Notes: a model not told the origin generated them from the sequence alone. Shown: positions 17,727-26,888, counted from the stretch's first letter. The stretch is 64,000 nt of DNA from Oceanicola sp. 22II-s10i (GCF_002210105.1 NZ_AQQU01000001.1:62001-126000); one strand, 5' to 3'. Numbers and translations are program-made.

Positions 17727-18689
17727 ATGACGCAGGCAGAGCACACGCCAGAGGGACAGGTGGCCGACGCGGTGCGCGGCAACTGGGTCGACCGCAGCGC
17801 GCCCGCATGGTCGCGGCCCTATCTGCGCCTGTCGCGGGCGGACCGCCCGATCGGCACATGGCTGCTGCTGCTGCCCTGCTGGTGGGGCCTGCTGCTGGCG
17901 ATGCTCTCGGACGGTCAGGCCCGGTGGGAAGACCTGTGGATCGCCATCGGCTGCGGCGCGGGCGCATGGCTGATGCGCGGCGCGGGCTGCACGTGGAACG
18001 ACATCACCGACCGCGACATCGACGGCTCCGTCGAGCGCACCCGCTCGCGGCCCATCCCCTCGGGCGCGGTCAGCGTGACCGGGGCGCTGGTCTGGATGGC
18101 GGCGCAGGCGCTGATCGCGCTCTGCATCCTGCTGACCTTCGACCGGGCCGCGATCGCCATGGGCGTCCTGTCGCTGCTGCCGGTCGCGATCTATCCCTTC
18201 GCCAAGCGGTTCACCTACTGGCCGCAGATCTTCCTCGGCCTCGCCTTCAACTGGGGCGCGATGCTGGCATGGACCGCGCATACCGGCTCGCTCGACTGGC
18301 CGCCGGTCGTGCTCTACGTCGCGGGGATCGCGTGGACGCTGTTCTACGACACGATCTATGCCCACCAGGACCGCGAGGACGACGCGCTGATCGGCGTGAA
18401 ATCCACCGCGCGCCTGTTCGGTGCCGACACGCCGATGTGGCTGCGCCGCTTCCTCGTCGCCACCGTAGGCCTGATGGGGCTGGCCGTGCTCGGCGCGGCG
18501 ATCGGCCGTGTCAACCCGCTTGCGCTCGTCGTGGCCCTCGGCGGGCCCTGGACGCTTGGCTGGCACATGACCTGGCAGCTGCAACGGTTCGATATGGACA
18601 ACGGGGACAGGCTGTTGGCGCTGTTCCGGTCCAATCGCGACGCTGCCCTGCTGGTTGTGCCGTTTTTCGCCGGTGCGCTGCTGCTCTGA
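17727..18689 (+). CDS. ubiA: 4-hydroxybenzoate octaprenyltransferase
   Basis: Attaches the polyprenyl tail to 4-hydroxybenzoate in ubiquinone synthesis, in the inner membrane. The 320 residues have 8-9 transmembrane helices and both aspartate-rich motifs: NDITDRDIDGSVERTRSRP near residues 90-108 and DTIYAHQDREDDALIGVKS near 206-224. I use ATG 17727; an in-frame ATG at 17676 would extend the protein into the rsmE coding region and is less likely. With 12 bases between the two divergent starts, at least one promoter must lie inside the neighbouring gene. Confidence 0.95.
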   Translation: MTQAEHTPEGQVADAVRGNWVDRSAPAWSRPYLRLSRADRPIGTWLLLLPCWWGLLLAMLSDGQARWEDLWIAIGCGAGAWLMRGAGCTWNDITDRDIDGSVERTRSRPIPSGAVSVTGALVWMAAQALIALCILLTFDRAAIAMGVLSLLPVAIYPFAKRFTYWPQIFLGLAFNWGAMLAWTAHTGSLDWPPVVLYVAGIAWTLFYDTIYAHQDREDDALIGVKSTARLFGADTPMWLRRFLVATVGLMGLAVLGAAIGRVNPLALVVALGGPWTLGWHMTWQLQRFDMDNGDRLLALFRSNRDAALLVVPFFAGALLL

Positions 18690-18754
18690 TTGCACAAAGC
18701 CCCTTCGCCCCGTAATCCTCTTCCACCCGAAGACAACGCCGGAACCAAGACCCT

Positions 18755-20665
18755 ATGCGCCTGTCCTCCATCGCGATCCTCGCCGCCGCCTTCCTGTTCG
18801 CCGCCGTATCCAGCCTCGTGGCGGCCGCCTTTGCCGTCACCACGGTCGAGGCGACGACGGAGCGCGAGGTGCGCACGGCGCTCGACCTGTCCGAAATGGA
18901 CTGGGCCGAGGTGCAGTCGGACGGGCTTCAGCTGCACCTGACCGGCACCGCGCCGTCCGAGGCGCTGCGATTCAAGGCGCTGACCGTCGCGGGCGGCATC
19001 ATCGACGCCAGCCGCGTGATCGACGGGATGGAGGTGAAGCCCGCCGAAGCCATCGCACCGCCGCGCTTCTCGGTCGAGATCCTGCGCAACGACGAGGCGC
19101 TGTCGCTGATCGGCCTGATCCCGACCGCCACCAACCGCGACCGCCTGATCCAGCAGCTGAACCGGATCGAAGGCGTGTCCGATGTGGCCGACCTGCTGGA
19201 AACCGCGGACCATCCGGTGCCGCAGGGGTGGGAGCCCGCGGTCGCCTACGCGGTCCGGGCCCTGAACATCGTCCCGCATTCCAAGATCTCGGTCCAGGCG
19301 GGCCGCGTCGCGATCACCGCCATGTCCGACAGCCCCGAACAGCGCAACCGCATGGAAGCGCGGCTCAAGGACTCGGCCCCGGCGGACCTGCTGCTGCACC
19401 TTGCCATCTCGGCCCCGCGCCCGGTCATCACGCCGTTCACCCTGCGCTTCCTGATCGAGGACGGCGCGGCACGGTTCGACGCCTGCTCCGCCGACACCGA
19501 GGCCGCGCGGACTGCGATCTTTGCCGCCGCCCGTGCCGCCGGGTTGACCGGACAGCCGCGCTGCACCATCGGCCTGGGCGTGCCCTCGCCGGAATGGAGC
19601 AAGGCCGCCGCACAGGCCATCGCCGCGCTGGCGCGGCTCGAGGCGGGATCGGTCACCTTCTCGGACGCCGACATCACCCTGATCGCCGCCGAGGGCACCG
19701 AACAGGACCGCTTCGACACCGTCGTGGGCGAGCTGGAGAACAGCCTGCCCGACGTCTTCGCGCTGCACGCCGTGCTTCCCGAGGTTCAGGAAGTCACGGC
19801 CGAGGGCCCGCCGGAGTTCACCGTCACGCTCAGCCCCGAGGGGCTCGTGCAGATGCGCGGCCGCCTGAACGACGAGATGACCCGCGCCGCCGCCGAGAGC
19901 TATGCCCGCGCCCGCTTCGGCTCCGCCGCGCTGCACAACAGCGCCCGCATCGACGACACTCTGCCCAAGACCTGGCCGGTCCGCGTTCTCGCCGGGCTCG
20001 AGGCGCTGTCGAAGCTGTCCAACGGCGCGGCCGTCATCACGCCCGACAGCGTCAGCGTCACCGGAAACACCGGCAACCAGACCGCCAGCGACGAGATCAC
20101 CGGACTTCTGTCCGCCAAGCTGGGCGAGGCCGAGGATTTCCGCGTCGAGGTGGTCTATCAGGAGAAACTGGACCCACAGGCCGCCCTGCCCGAGCCCGAG
20201 GAATGCATTGCCGAACTGGCCGCGATCCAGGAGGTGAGCAAGATCAACTTCGAACCCGGCTCGGCCAAGATCGACGCCGCCTCGATGGCGATCATGGACG
20301 ACATCGCCGAAGTGCTGAACGCCTGCGGCCAGATCCGGATGGAAGTCGGCGGCCACACCGACAGCCAGGGCCGCGAGTCGATGAACCAGCAATTGTCGCA
20401 GGCCCGCGCACAGACCGTCCTGAACGAACTGCGCCTGCGCCGCGTCCTGACCTCTTCGTTCTCGGCCAAGGGCTATGGCGAAGACAATCCCATTGCCGAC
20501 AACAGCACCGAAGCGGGCCGCGAGGCGAACCGCCGGATCGAGTTCACGCTGATGACCGTGGACGCCACCGAAGACAATACGACCCTTGAAAGCCTCGCCC
20601 GTTCGGCGCAAGAAGACACCGCATCGAACGACGGGGAGGTCAAGGCAGAGGATGAACAGAACTGA
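18755..20665 (+). CDS. OmpA/BON-domain cell-envelope protein
   Basis: A 636-residue envelope protein. An N-terminal hydrophobic segment near residues 6-30 is an uncleaved anchor or signal peptide. A long middle region holds at least two BON-like repeats (LIGLIPTATNRDRLIQQLNRIEG near 120; QMRGRLNDEMTRAAAESYARARFG near 385). The C-terminal OmpA-like peptidoglycan-binding domain spans about 505-610 (FEPGSAKIDAASMAIMDDIA, VGGHTDSQGRESMNQQLSQARA, GYGEDNPIADNSTEAGREANRRIEF). Its likely role is to tether the envelope to peptidoglycan. It overlaps the next small gene by 14 bases. Confidence 0.92.
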   Translation: MRLSSIAILAAAFLFAAVSSLVAAAFAVTTVEATTEREVRTALDLSEMDWAEVQSDGLQLHLTGTAPSEALRFKALTVAGGIIDASRVIDGMEVKPAEAIAPPRFSVEILRNDEALSLIGLIPTATNRDRLIQQLNRIEGVSDVADLLETADHPVPQGWEPAVAYAVRALNIVPHSKISVQAGRVAITAMSDSPEQRNRMEARLKDSAPADLLLHLAISAPRPVITPFTLRFLIEDGAARFDACSADTEAARTAIFAAARAAGLTGQPRCTIGLGVPSPEWSKAAAQAIAALARLEAGSVTFSDADITLIAAEGTEQDRFDTVVGELENSLPDVFALHAVLPEVQEVTAEGPPEFTVTLSPEGLVQMRGRLNDEMTRAAAESYARARFGSAALHNSARIDDTLPKTWPVRVLAGLEALSKLSNGAAVITPDSVSVTGNTGNQTASDEITGLLSAKLGEAEDFRVEVVYQEKLDPQAALPEPEECIAELAAIQEVSKINFEPGSAKIDAASMAIMDDIAEVLNACGQIRMEVGGHTDSQGRESMNQQLSQARAQTVLNELRLRRVLTSSFSAKGYGEDNPIADNSTEAGREANRRIEFTLMTVDATEDNTTLESLARSAQEDTASNDGEVKAEDEQN

Positions 20666-20981
20666 ATTCATCATCGCTACGGCGGTCATCCTCTTCGTCG
20701 CGTTCTGCCTCGGCTGGTTCGCCTACTGGCTGATCCACCGTTTCACCCGCGTGTCCAAATCCGACATGGGCGAGCTCGAGAAGATGGCGCAGGAGCTGCA
20801 CGAAGCCGAAGAGGCCCGCGATCAGGCGATCACCTACCTGCAGCAGCGCGAGGCCGAACTGATGAACCAGCTCAGCCAGAGCGAGGCGGAACTGCGCGCC
20901 GCCATGGACGGCCTGCGCGAAGCCCGGCACGAGGCCGAGGAACTGCGCGCCTACATCGAACGCGCGCACGCGGCGCAGTAA
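20652..20981 (+). CDS. Small membrane-anchored coiled-coil protein
   Basis: A 109-residue protein starting at ATG 20652 inside the end of the OmpA/BON gene, with AGAGG upstream. Residues 6-27 form one transmembrane helix (FIIATAVILFVAFCLGWFAYWL). Residues 38-107 are a nearly continuous charged helix rich in Glu, Ala, Arg and Leu, likely a coiled coil. The overlap suggests translational coupling with the OmpA-like protein and a shared envelope role; I do not recognise the family. Confidence 0.82.
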   Translation: MNRTEFIIATAVILFVAFCLGWFAYWLIHRFTRVSKSDMGELEKMAQELHEAEEARDQAITYLQQREAELMNQLSQSEAELRAAMDGLREARHEAEELRAYIERAHAAQ

Positions 20982-20993
20982 CCCGCGCGGCCG

Positions 20994-22505
20994 TCAGTAT
21001 TTCGAAATGACGATGTCCTGATCGCTGGCCGAACCGCCGTCGCGGTCGCCCAGCCATCTGAGGTTCCTGAGGATCTGCAGCGCCCGTTCGGCGGACATCG
21101 TCTTGGTCGACACGGCCTGCGTGACCGTCGACAGCGCCCCGATCCCGATCTTGCCGAGCGCGCTGCCCGCCTTGTCGCCGGTCGAGGACTTTTCGCGGTT
21201 CCGTGCGAGGATGGCGACCGCGGGGCGGTCGCCGCCCCGGATGTCGAACATGACGTCCTGAAACCCACCGTTGATGCGGTCGAACAGGGCCATCCAGTGA
21301 TCAAAGCCGGTCTCGCCACGGTGAAAGGCCAGCCCGATCTGCAGCTCGATCGCCTGCCGTTCGCGCCGCCAGCGATAGTCCTGCGCGATCTCGAACGCCT
21401 CGGCCCAGACCCGGTCCCAGTCCAGCGTATCGGCCAGGTCGTAATAGGGCGTCGGCGCGATCTCGACGAAGGCGTCAGCGATGGTGGCCTCGTCGCTGCG
21501 GGTGATCCGCGCGACCGCCTCGGACAGCAGGGCCTGCGTGAAGTCCGAGGACTTGCCGCCGGAATAATAGCTGAACGCATGGGCCGCCTGCTGGCTGTTG
21601 CCCGATGCCGCGTAGCCCGAGTTCATGGCGAAGCGGCCAAACGCCTCGACCGTGGCGCGCACGTCCTCGCGCGCTTCCCTCTGGATCACCTGCCACATGC
21701 CCATGACATCGTTGCGCAGCAGGCCCTGCGCCTCGGCCCGGTTGAAGAACGCCTGAAACGCCTTGGTCTCATCGGGATGCGCCTCGATCAGCGCGGGGCT
21801 TTCGAACACCGCCTGACGGACCAGATCGACCCGGCTTTCCATCACGCTGCGATAGGTCGCCTCGCCGTCCGGGCCCCATGCGGATACGCCCCGCGCCGCG
21901 ACCGGCTGGTTCAGGCCGTCGAGCACCCGGCAGACCGACAGCGCCATGCCGTCGGCGCGGTCCTGCGGCAGCCCGTAGAGGTCGGTGATCGCCCCTGACA
22001 GGTCCAGCGCAAAGCCCGGCGTCCGCGCGCCCGGCCCGATCTGCGCGCCCAGCAACCCGGTCAGTTCGCGCCGGATACGCTGCTGTTCCGCCTCGGTCGC
22101 CCCCGGCAGCTCGGGCAGCCACTGGATGCGGCGCCCGGTTTCCAGCCGCCAGATCAGCGAGGCCAGCAGGTTGTCGGCTGCGTTGCCATGCTTGGGGCGC
22201 GAGAAGACGGGGCGGAACGGATAATGCGCGAACCGCGGCGAGGTGGAGCCGGGTTCGCGGCGGAACACCTCGGACGGTCGGGCGGCAAAGACCTCGGTGA
22301 ACACTGTGACGAACAGCGGCGAGGAGGTCATCCACGCCTCGGGCACCGCGATCTGGCGTTCGAACAGGATGGCCAGCAGGACCTGAAAGCGGATCGCGTG
22401 CAGCAGGCGGAGTTCGAACGGGCGGTCGTTCAGATCCTCGGCGACGAAGTTGAACCCTGTGATGCCATCGTCGAACAGGTCGGAATAGATGGAGGTCGTC
22501 GTCAT
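20994..22505 (-). CDS. Protein of unknown function (503 residues)
   Basis: A soluble 503-residue protein with no signal peptide, no convincing transmembrane helix and no motif that I recognise. The codon use fits the neighbours, so this is a genuine gene. Notable stretches are an N-terminal hydrophobic helix RLLHAIRFQVLLAILFERQ near residues 33-51, a helical middle, and a basic linker NREKSSTGDKAGSALGKIG near 440, with a C-terminal ILRNLRWLGDRDGG segment. It converges on the coiled-coil gene (12-base gap) and is preceded by a small membrane-protein gene 18 bases upstream, possibly co-transcribed. The function is unknown. Confidence 0.8.
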   Translation of the reverse strand: MTTTSIYSDLFDDGITGFNFVAEDLNDRPFELRLLHAIRFQVLLAILFERQIAVPEAWMTSSPLFVTVFTEVFAARPSEVFRREPGSTSPRFAHYPFRPVFSRPKHGNAADNLLASLIWRLETGRRIQWLPELPGATEAEQQRIRRELTGLLGAQIGPGARTPGFALDLSGAITDLYGLPQDRADGMALSVCRVLDGLNQPVAARGVSAWGPDGEATYRSVMESRVDLVRQAVFESPALIEAHPDETKAFQAFFNRAEAQGLLRNDVMGMWQVIQREAREDVRATVEAFGRFAMNSGYAASGNSQQAAHAFSYYSGGKSSDFTQALLSEAVARITRSDEATIADAFVEIAPTPYYDLADTLDWDRVWAEAFEIAQDYRWRRERQAIELQIGLAFHRGETGFDHWMALFDRINGGFQDVMFDIRGGDRPAVAILARNREKSSTGDKAGSALGKIGIGALSTVTQAVSTKTMSAERALQILRNLRWLGDRDGGSASDQDIVISKY

Positions 22506-22523
22506 CCCCCGCTCCGCGTCATC

Positions 22524-22808
22524 TCAGTAGAAAATCGAGATCACCCGACCGGCCATCTCGTAGAATGCATGCGGGATCATCCGGACAGTCTCGGGCAGGG
22601 CATCGGTCAGGAACGCCATCGCACCGTCGACCGAGCCGGGCACGCCCCCAGCAACCGTGAACGCAACCCAGAGCACCAGCGCGGCCCCGCCCCCCAGCAC
22701 GCAGAGGGCGACGAGGGGAAACCGCCGGTCCGACAGCGCCGCGATGAGCGAAGGCACCGACAGGCACATCAGCGTGGTGCCGATCGCAAGGTTTGCGTCA
22801 ACGTCCAA
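22524..22808 (-). CDS. Small inner-membrane protein of unknown function
   Basis: A 94-residue protein with two clear transmembrane helices near residues 7-26 (AIGTTLMCLSVPSLIAALS) and 33-55 (LVALCVLGGGAALVLWVAF) and an amphipathic C-terminal tail. It lies 38 bases downstream of pyruvate kinase on the same strand. Similar short proteins next to pyk occur, as far as I recall, in other Rhodobacterales, but no function is known. Confidence 0.7.
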   Translation of the reverse strand: MDVDANLAIGTTLMCLSVPSLIAALSDRRFPLVALCVLGGGAALVLWVAFTVAGGVPGSVDGAMAFLTDALPETVRMIPHAFYEMAGRVISIFY

Positions 22809-22846
22809 TTTCAGCCCCCGGTTGAATGGCGTTCAGCCCGGGGACA

Positions 22847-24292
22847 TTAGCCCGGATCGGTCGCGAATATCAAACGCTCGTTACAGGGGGCCACGCGCAG
22901 GATGTTCGTGGTGCCGGTCTGGTTGAAGGGCACGCCCGCCGTGACGACGATCTGGTGCTCTTCGGTCGCGAAGCCGCCGGTGCGTGCGGCGCGGGCCGCG
23001 TTGACCACCGCCTGTTTGAAGCGTTCGAGCTCCGCCGTCATCACGCAGTTGGTGCCCCAGCTCAGGCACAGGCGGCGTGCGGTGCCGCGCCGGGCGGTCA
23101 TCGCGATGATCGGCACGCGCGGGCGTTCGCGGGCGACGCGCAGCGCGGTGGTGCCGCTGTCGGTGTAGCAGCAGATCGCCTTGATGTCGGTCGTCTCGGC
23201 GATCTCGCGGGCGGCGGCGACGATGCCGTCGGCCACGGTGCCCTTGATGTTGCGGCGGCTCGCCTCGATGATGTCGCGATAGAGCGGATCGCCCTCGACC
23301 GAACGGGCGACGTTGTCCATCGTGCGCACGGCCTCGACCGGATAGGACCCGGCGGCGCTTTCGGCCGAGAGCATGACCGCATCGGTGCCCTCGTAGATCG
23401 CGGCGGCGACGTCCGACACCTCGGCACGGGTCGGCATCGGGCTTTCGATCATGCTTTCCAGCATCTGGGTCGCGACGATCACCGGTTTGGCGGCGTTGCG
23501 GCACTTGCGCACGAGGCTCTTCTGGATCGGCGGCACCGCGTGCACGGGCAGTTCGACACCCAGATCGCCCCGCGCCACCATGATCCCGTCCGAGGCATTG
23601 AGGATGTCGTCGAACGCCTTGACCGCCGCCGGTTTCTCGATCTTGGAGAGGATCGCGGCCCGGCCGCCCGCGAGCGTCCGCGCCTCCTCCACATCCGCCG
23701 GGCGCTGGACGAAGGACAGCGCCAGCCAGTCCACGCCAAGCTGGCAGACGAATTCCAGATCGGCCCGGTCCTTGTCCGACAGCGCCGCCAGCGGCAGCAC
23801 CACGTCGGGCACGTTCACGCCCTTGCGGTTGGAAATCGTGCCGCCGGTCGTCACCTCGCAGTCGGCGAAATCGGGACCGCAGGCCGTCACCTTCATCCGG
23901 ATCTTGCCGTCGTTCACCAGCAGCTGCGACCCGACCTCAAGCGCGTCGAAGATTTCCTTGTGCGGCAGCGTCACGCGGGTCGCATCACCCTCGGCCTCGG
24001 CCAGATCGAAGCGGAACGCCTGCCCCTCGCTCAGCACTTCCTCACCCTTGGCGAAAGTGCCGACGCGCAGCTTGGGCCCCTGAAGGTCGGCGAGGATGGC
24101 GATCGGGCTGTCCAGCTCGCGCTCGATCTTGCGGATGATGCTGTGGCGTTCGCGGATCTCGTCGTGGCTGCCGTGGCTCATGTTCAGGCGGAACACGTCC
24201 GCCCCGGCCTCGTGCAGCGCGCGGATGGTCGCATAATCGCTCGACGCGGGCCCGAGGGTCGCGACGATCTTAGTGTTTCTCAGACGTCTCAT
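22847..24292 (-). CDS. pyk: Pyruvate kinase
   Basis: Converts phosphoenolpyruvate and ADP to pyruvate and ATP. The 481 residues match the family. Visible sites are TKIVATLGPASSD near residue 6, FRLNMSHGSHDEIRERH near 35, the catalytic lysine and metal ligands in ILSKIEKPAAV and MVARGDLGVELPV near 215-250, ATQMLESMIESPMPTRAEVSD near 275, and the C-terminal allosteric domain with ICCYTDSGTTALRVARERP. The gene is divergent from N-formylglutamate amidohydrolase with 123 bases between them. Confidence 0.97.
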   Translation of the reverse strand: MRRLRNTKIVATLGPASSDYATIRALHEAGADVFRLNMSHGSHDEIRERHSIIRKIERELDSPIAILADLQGPKLRVGTFAKGEEVLSEGQAFRFDLAEAEGDATRVTLPHKEIFDALEVGSQLLVNDGKIRMKVTACGPDFADCEVTTGGTISNRKGVNVPDVVLPLAALSDKDRADLEFVCQLGVDWLALSFVQRPADVEEARTLAGGRAAILSKIEKPAAVKAFDDILNASDGIMVARGDLGVELPVHAVPPIQKSLVRKCRNAAKPVIVATQMLESMIESPMPTRAEVSDVAAAIYEGTDAVMLSAESAAGSYPVEAVRTMDNVARSVEGDPLYRDIIEASRRNIKGTVADGIVAAAREIAETTDIKAICCYTDSGTTALRVARERPRVPIIAMTARRGTARRLCLSWGTNCVMTAELERFKQAVVNAARAARTGGFATEEHQIVVTAGVPFNQTGTTNILRVAPCNERLIFATDPG

Positions 24293-24415
24293 TCTGCTCT
24301 CGTCCTGCCCGTATCCCCTGCCCCCCGACCTTGTGCGGGGGTGTCCGCCGCAGTATTGCGCTTTTCCAATTGGGCAACAACCACGCCAGAGCTATCCCGC
24401 GCGGACAACAGGCTG

Positions 24416-25156
24416 ATGACATACGAAGCTTACGAAATTCTGGGCAGGGACCGCCCGTCGCGCTGGCTGGTGACCTGCGATCACGCGGCGAACACGGTCC
24501 CGGACTTCGTCGGCGGCGGAGACCTCGGCCTGCCGGCCGAGGACATGGCCCGCCACATCGCCTATGACGTCGGCGCGGCCGGGGTGACGGCGGAACTGGC
24601 CAAGGCGCTGGACGGGCCCGCGATCCTGTCGAACTTCTCGCGCCTCGTGATCGACCCGAACCGGGGCGAGGACGATCCGACCCTGCTGATGAAGCTCTAC
24701 GACGGCTCCATCATCCCCGCGAACCGCCACGCCGGGCGCGAGGAACTGGAGCGGCGGCTGGAGGCCTGCTACCGGCCCTACCACGGCGCGCTGGCGGCGC
24801 TGGCGGCGCGGCGGACGGATACCGTGCTGGTGTCGGTGCATTCGTTCACGCCGCAGCTGCGCGGCAAGCCGAAACGGCCCTGGCAGATCGGGGTGCTCTA
24901 CGCGGCGGACGACCGGCTGGCGCGGGTGCTGATGGAAAGGCTGCGGCAGGAGCCGGACCTGACGGTGGGGGACAACGAGCCCTACACCGGGCACCTGCCG
25001 GGGGACGCGGTCGACCGGCACGCCCTGCGGCACGGGCGGCCGAACGTGCTGATCGAGTTGCGGAACGATCTGATCGGGACCCCGGAGGACCAGAAGGCAT
25101 GGGCCCTGCGCCTCGCGCCGATGCTGAAAGAGGCGCTGGCGGGAGCGAAGCTGTAG
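24416..25156 (+). CDS. N-formylglutamate amidohydrolase family protein
   Basis: Hydrolyses N-formylglutamate or a similar N-acyl amino acid. The 246-residue sequence shows LVTCDHAANTVP near residue 18 (metal-binding Asp-His), YDVGAAGVTAELAKAL near 50, SRLVIDPNRG near 75, a histidine in VSVHSFTPQLRGKPRPW-like context near 140, and VLIELRNDLIGTPED near 205 (metal-binding Glu). I use ATG 24416; the frame is open far upstream but over the antisense of pyk. No histidine-degradation genes are adjacent, so the physiological substrate is uncertain. Confidence 0.9.
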   Translation: MTYEAYEILGRDRPSRWLVTCDHAANTVPDFVGGGDLGLPAEDMARHIAYDVGAAGVTAELAKALDGPAILSNFSRLVIDPNRGEDDPTLLMKLYDGSIIPANRHAGREELERRLEACYRPYHGALAALAARRTDTVLVSVHSFTPQLRGKPKRPWQIGVLYAADDRLARVLMERLRQEPDLTVGDNEPYTGHLPGDAVDRHALRHGRPNVLIELRNDLIGTPEDQKAWALRLAPMLKEALAGAKL

Positions 25157-25382
25157 GTCGGGCGAGAGCGCCCCAAAACGCAATCGCAACGGGGGAAGGC
25201 CTGCCCGTGGGTGGGCGCCCCGACGGCTGATCGGCGTGCTTTATCCCGGGCACGAACCTCCTCTGCCCAAGGTCAGCGCGCGGGTGACACAGCGCCTGTT
25301 CGGGAAAAGGGTCCCATGTCTGACCTTTCATTGCCCCGACGAGGCGCTTACCTTCACGCCAAACCACCGAAAGGGCTCCACC

Positions 25383-25709
25383 ATGACCCAGATCGACGCA
25401 CAGACCCAGATCGAACTCGAAGCCGCCGCCTTCCGCGCACTGCGCGAGCACCTGATGGAAAAGCGCACCGACGTTCAGAACATCGACCTGATGAACCTCG
25501 CCGGCTTCTGTCGCAACTGCCTCAGCCGCTGGTATCAGGAGGCCGCCAACGCCCGCGGCATCGAGATGTCCAAGGACGAGGCGCGCGAGATCTACTACGG
25601 CATGCCCTACGACGACTGGAAGGCGCAGAGCCAGACCGAGGCCGACGACGCCAAGAAAGCCGCCTTCGAGCAGTCCTATCGCGAAAACGTGGGCGACGAC
25701 CGGGGCTGA
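25383..25709 (+). CDS. DUF1244 family protein
   Basis: A 108-residue soluble protein of the DUF1244 family, common in alpha- and gammaproteobacteria. The diagnostic core is LMNLAGFCRNCLSRWYQEAA near residues 37-56, with a CxxC pair, followed by GIEMSKDEAREIYYGMPYDDWKAQ near 60-83. ATG 25383 is preceded by AAGGG. The family structure is helical and its function is not known. The cysteine pair could bind metal, but this is not established. Confidence 0.92.
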   Translation: MTQIDAQTQIELEAAAFRALREHLMEKRTDVQNIDLMNLAGFCRNCLSRWYQEAANARGIEMSKDEAREIYYGMPYDDWKAQSQTEADDAKKAAFEQSYRENVGDDRG

Positions 25710-25761
25710 TCCCGGCGCGAGCCCCCTTGCCAAACACGCGGGCGCTTGGCAGGAACACAGC

Positions 25762-26424
25762 ATGAACACCCATGCCTTCACCTTCTGCGGGGCCGAGCTG
25801 GCCGCCCTCGGCTCCGGCGCGCTCTGGTGGGCAGGGGAAAGGACGCTGATCGTCTCGGACCTGCACATGGGCAAATCCGAACGCACCGCAAGGCGCGGCG
25901 GCACCCAGTTACCGCCCTACGAGACGCAGGAGACGCTGTCGCGCCTCGACGCGGATATAGAGGCGACGCGGCCCGACCAGGTGATCTGCCTCGGCGACAG
26001 CTTCGACGACGCGGCGGCGGCGGATGCGCTGACCGAGGACGAGGTACTGTGGCTGATGCGCCTTCAGGCCGGTCGGGGATGGGTGTGGATCGAGGGCAAT
26101 CACGATCCCGGCCCCGTCGGCCTCGGCGGTCAGCACCTGGCGGAACTGGAGGCGGGACCGCTGGTGTTCCGCCACATCGCCACCCCGGCGGGGCGGGCCG
26201 AAATCAGCGGCCATTACCACCCCAAGGCGACCCTGTCCGCCCGTGGGCGCGGGATCACCCGTCCCTGCTTCCTGATCGACGGCGCGCGCCTGATCCTGCC
26301 GGCCTACGGCGCCTATACCGGCGGCCTGCGCTGCACCGATCCGGCGCTTGCCACGCTGATGCAGCCCGGCGCGCTGGCGATCCTGACCGGCCCGACCCCC
26401 CGCGCGATCCCGATGCCGCGCTAG
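25762..26424 (+). CDS. PdeM-like metallophosphoesterase
   Basis: A 220-residue calcineurin-like phosphoesterase of the type annotated as ligase-associated DNA-damage-response endonuclease PdeM. Metal-binding motifs are visible in order: VSDLHMGKS near residue 34, CLGDSFDD near 76, WIEGNHDPG near 113, and SGHYHPK near 151. Many family members sit beside a DNA ligase, an Lhr-like helicase and an exonuclease; here the neighbours are DUF1244 and a thioesterase, so it stands alone. The DNA-repair role is therefore an inference from the family. Confidence 0.88.
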   Translation: MNTHAFTFCGAELAALGSGALWWAGERTLIVSDLHMGKSERTARRGGTQLPPYETQETLSRLDADIEATRPDQVICLGDSFDDAAAADALTEDEVLWLMRLQAGRGWVWIEGNHDPGPVGLGGQHLAELEAGPLVFRHIATPAGRAEISGHYHPKATLSARGRGITRPCFLIDGARLILPAYGAYTGGLRCTDPALATLMQPGALAILTGPTPRAIPMPR

Positions 26425-26465
26425 GCCCCTTGTCGCCCGTGCACCGGCGCGGCAATGTCGCGCGC

Positions 26466-26885
26466 ATGACAGATCCGCTCTTCGCCCGTGTGCAATCCAG
26501 TTTCGACCGTTCCTCCATGCTCGCCACCCTCGGCGCGCGGCTGACCCGTGTCGAACCGGGTCTGGTCGAGATCCGTGCCCCCATCCTGCCGGGATCCCGT
26601 CAGCAGCAGGGCTTTGCCCATGCGGGTTTGAGCTTCACCATCGGCGACACGGCGGCAGGCTATGCCGCGCTGACACAGGCCGTGCCGGGACACGAGATCC
26701 TGACGGTCGAGATCAAGATCAACCTGCTCGCCCCCGGCATGGGCGACGAACTCGTCGCGACCGGGCGGGTGGAACGGGCCGGACGGCGCGTTTCGGTCGT
26801 GACGGCAGAGGTCGTTGCACTGACCGGTGGCACATCCAAAACCGTCGCGCTGTTGCAAGGCACCATGATGCCGGTCCCGGCCTGA
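26466..26885 (+). CDS. PaaI-family thioesterase
   Basis: A 139-residue hotdog-fold thioesterase. The catalytic helix region reads GFAHAGLSFTIGDTAAGYAAL near residues 48-68, where the GxxHAG...D pattern marks the PaaI subgroup, and the strand TVEIKINLLAPGMGDEL near 79-95 completes the active site. ATG 26466 starts 41 bases after the phosphoesterase gene. The acyl-CoA substrate is unknown. The gene ends three bases before the convergent LytTR pseudogene. Confidence 0.9.
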   Translation: MTDPLFARVQSSFDRSSMLATLGARLTRVEPGLVEIRAPILPGSRQQQGFAHAGLSFTIGDTAAGYAALTQAVPGHEILTVEIKINLLAPGMGDELVATGRVERAGRRVSVVTAEVVALTGGTSKTVALLQGTMMPVPA

Positions 26886-26888
26886 GGC

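Noticed and set aside
18356-20689. A 777-codon minus-strand open frame
   Set aside because: Antisense to the OmpA/BON gene and the end of ubiA; translation is low-complexity and has no motif.
24293-24415. A shared promoter or operator between pyk and the N-formylglutamate amidohydrolase gene
   Set aside because: The 123-base spacer must contain promoters for both genes, but no element close to consensus stands out.
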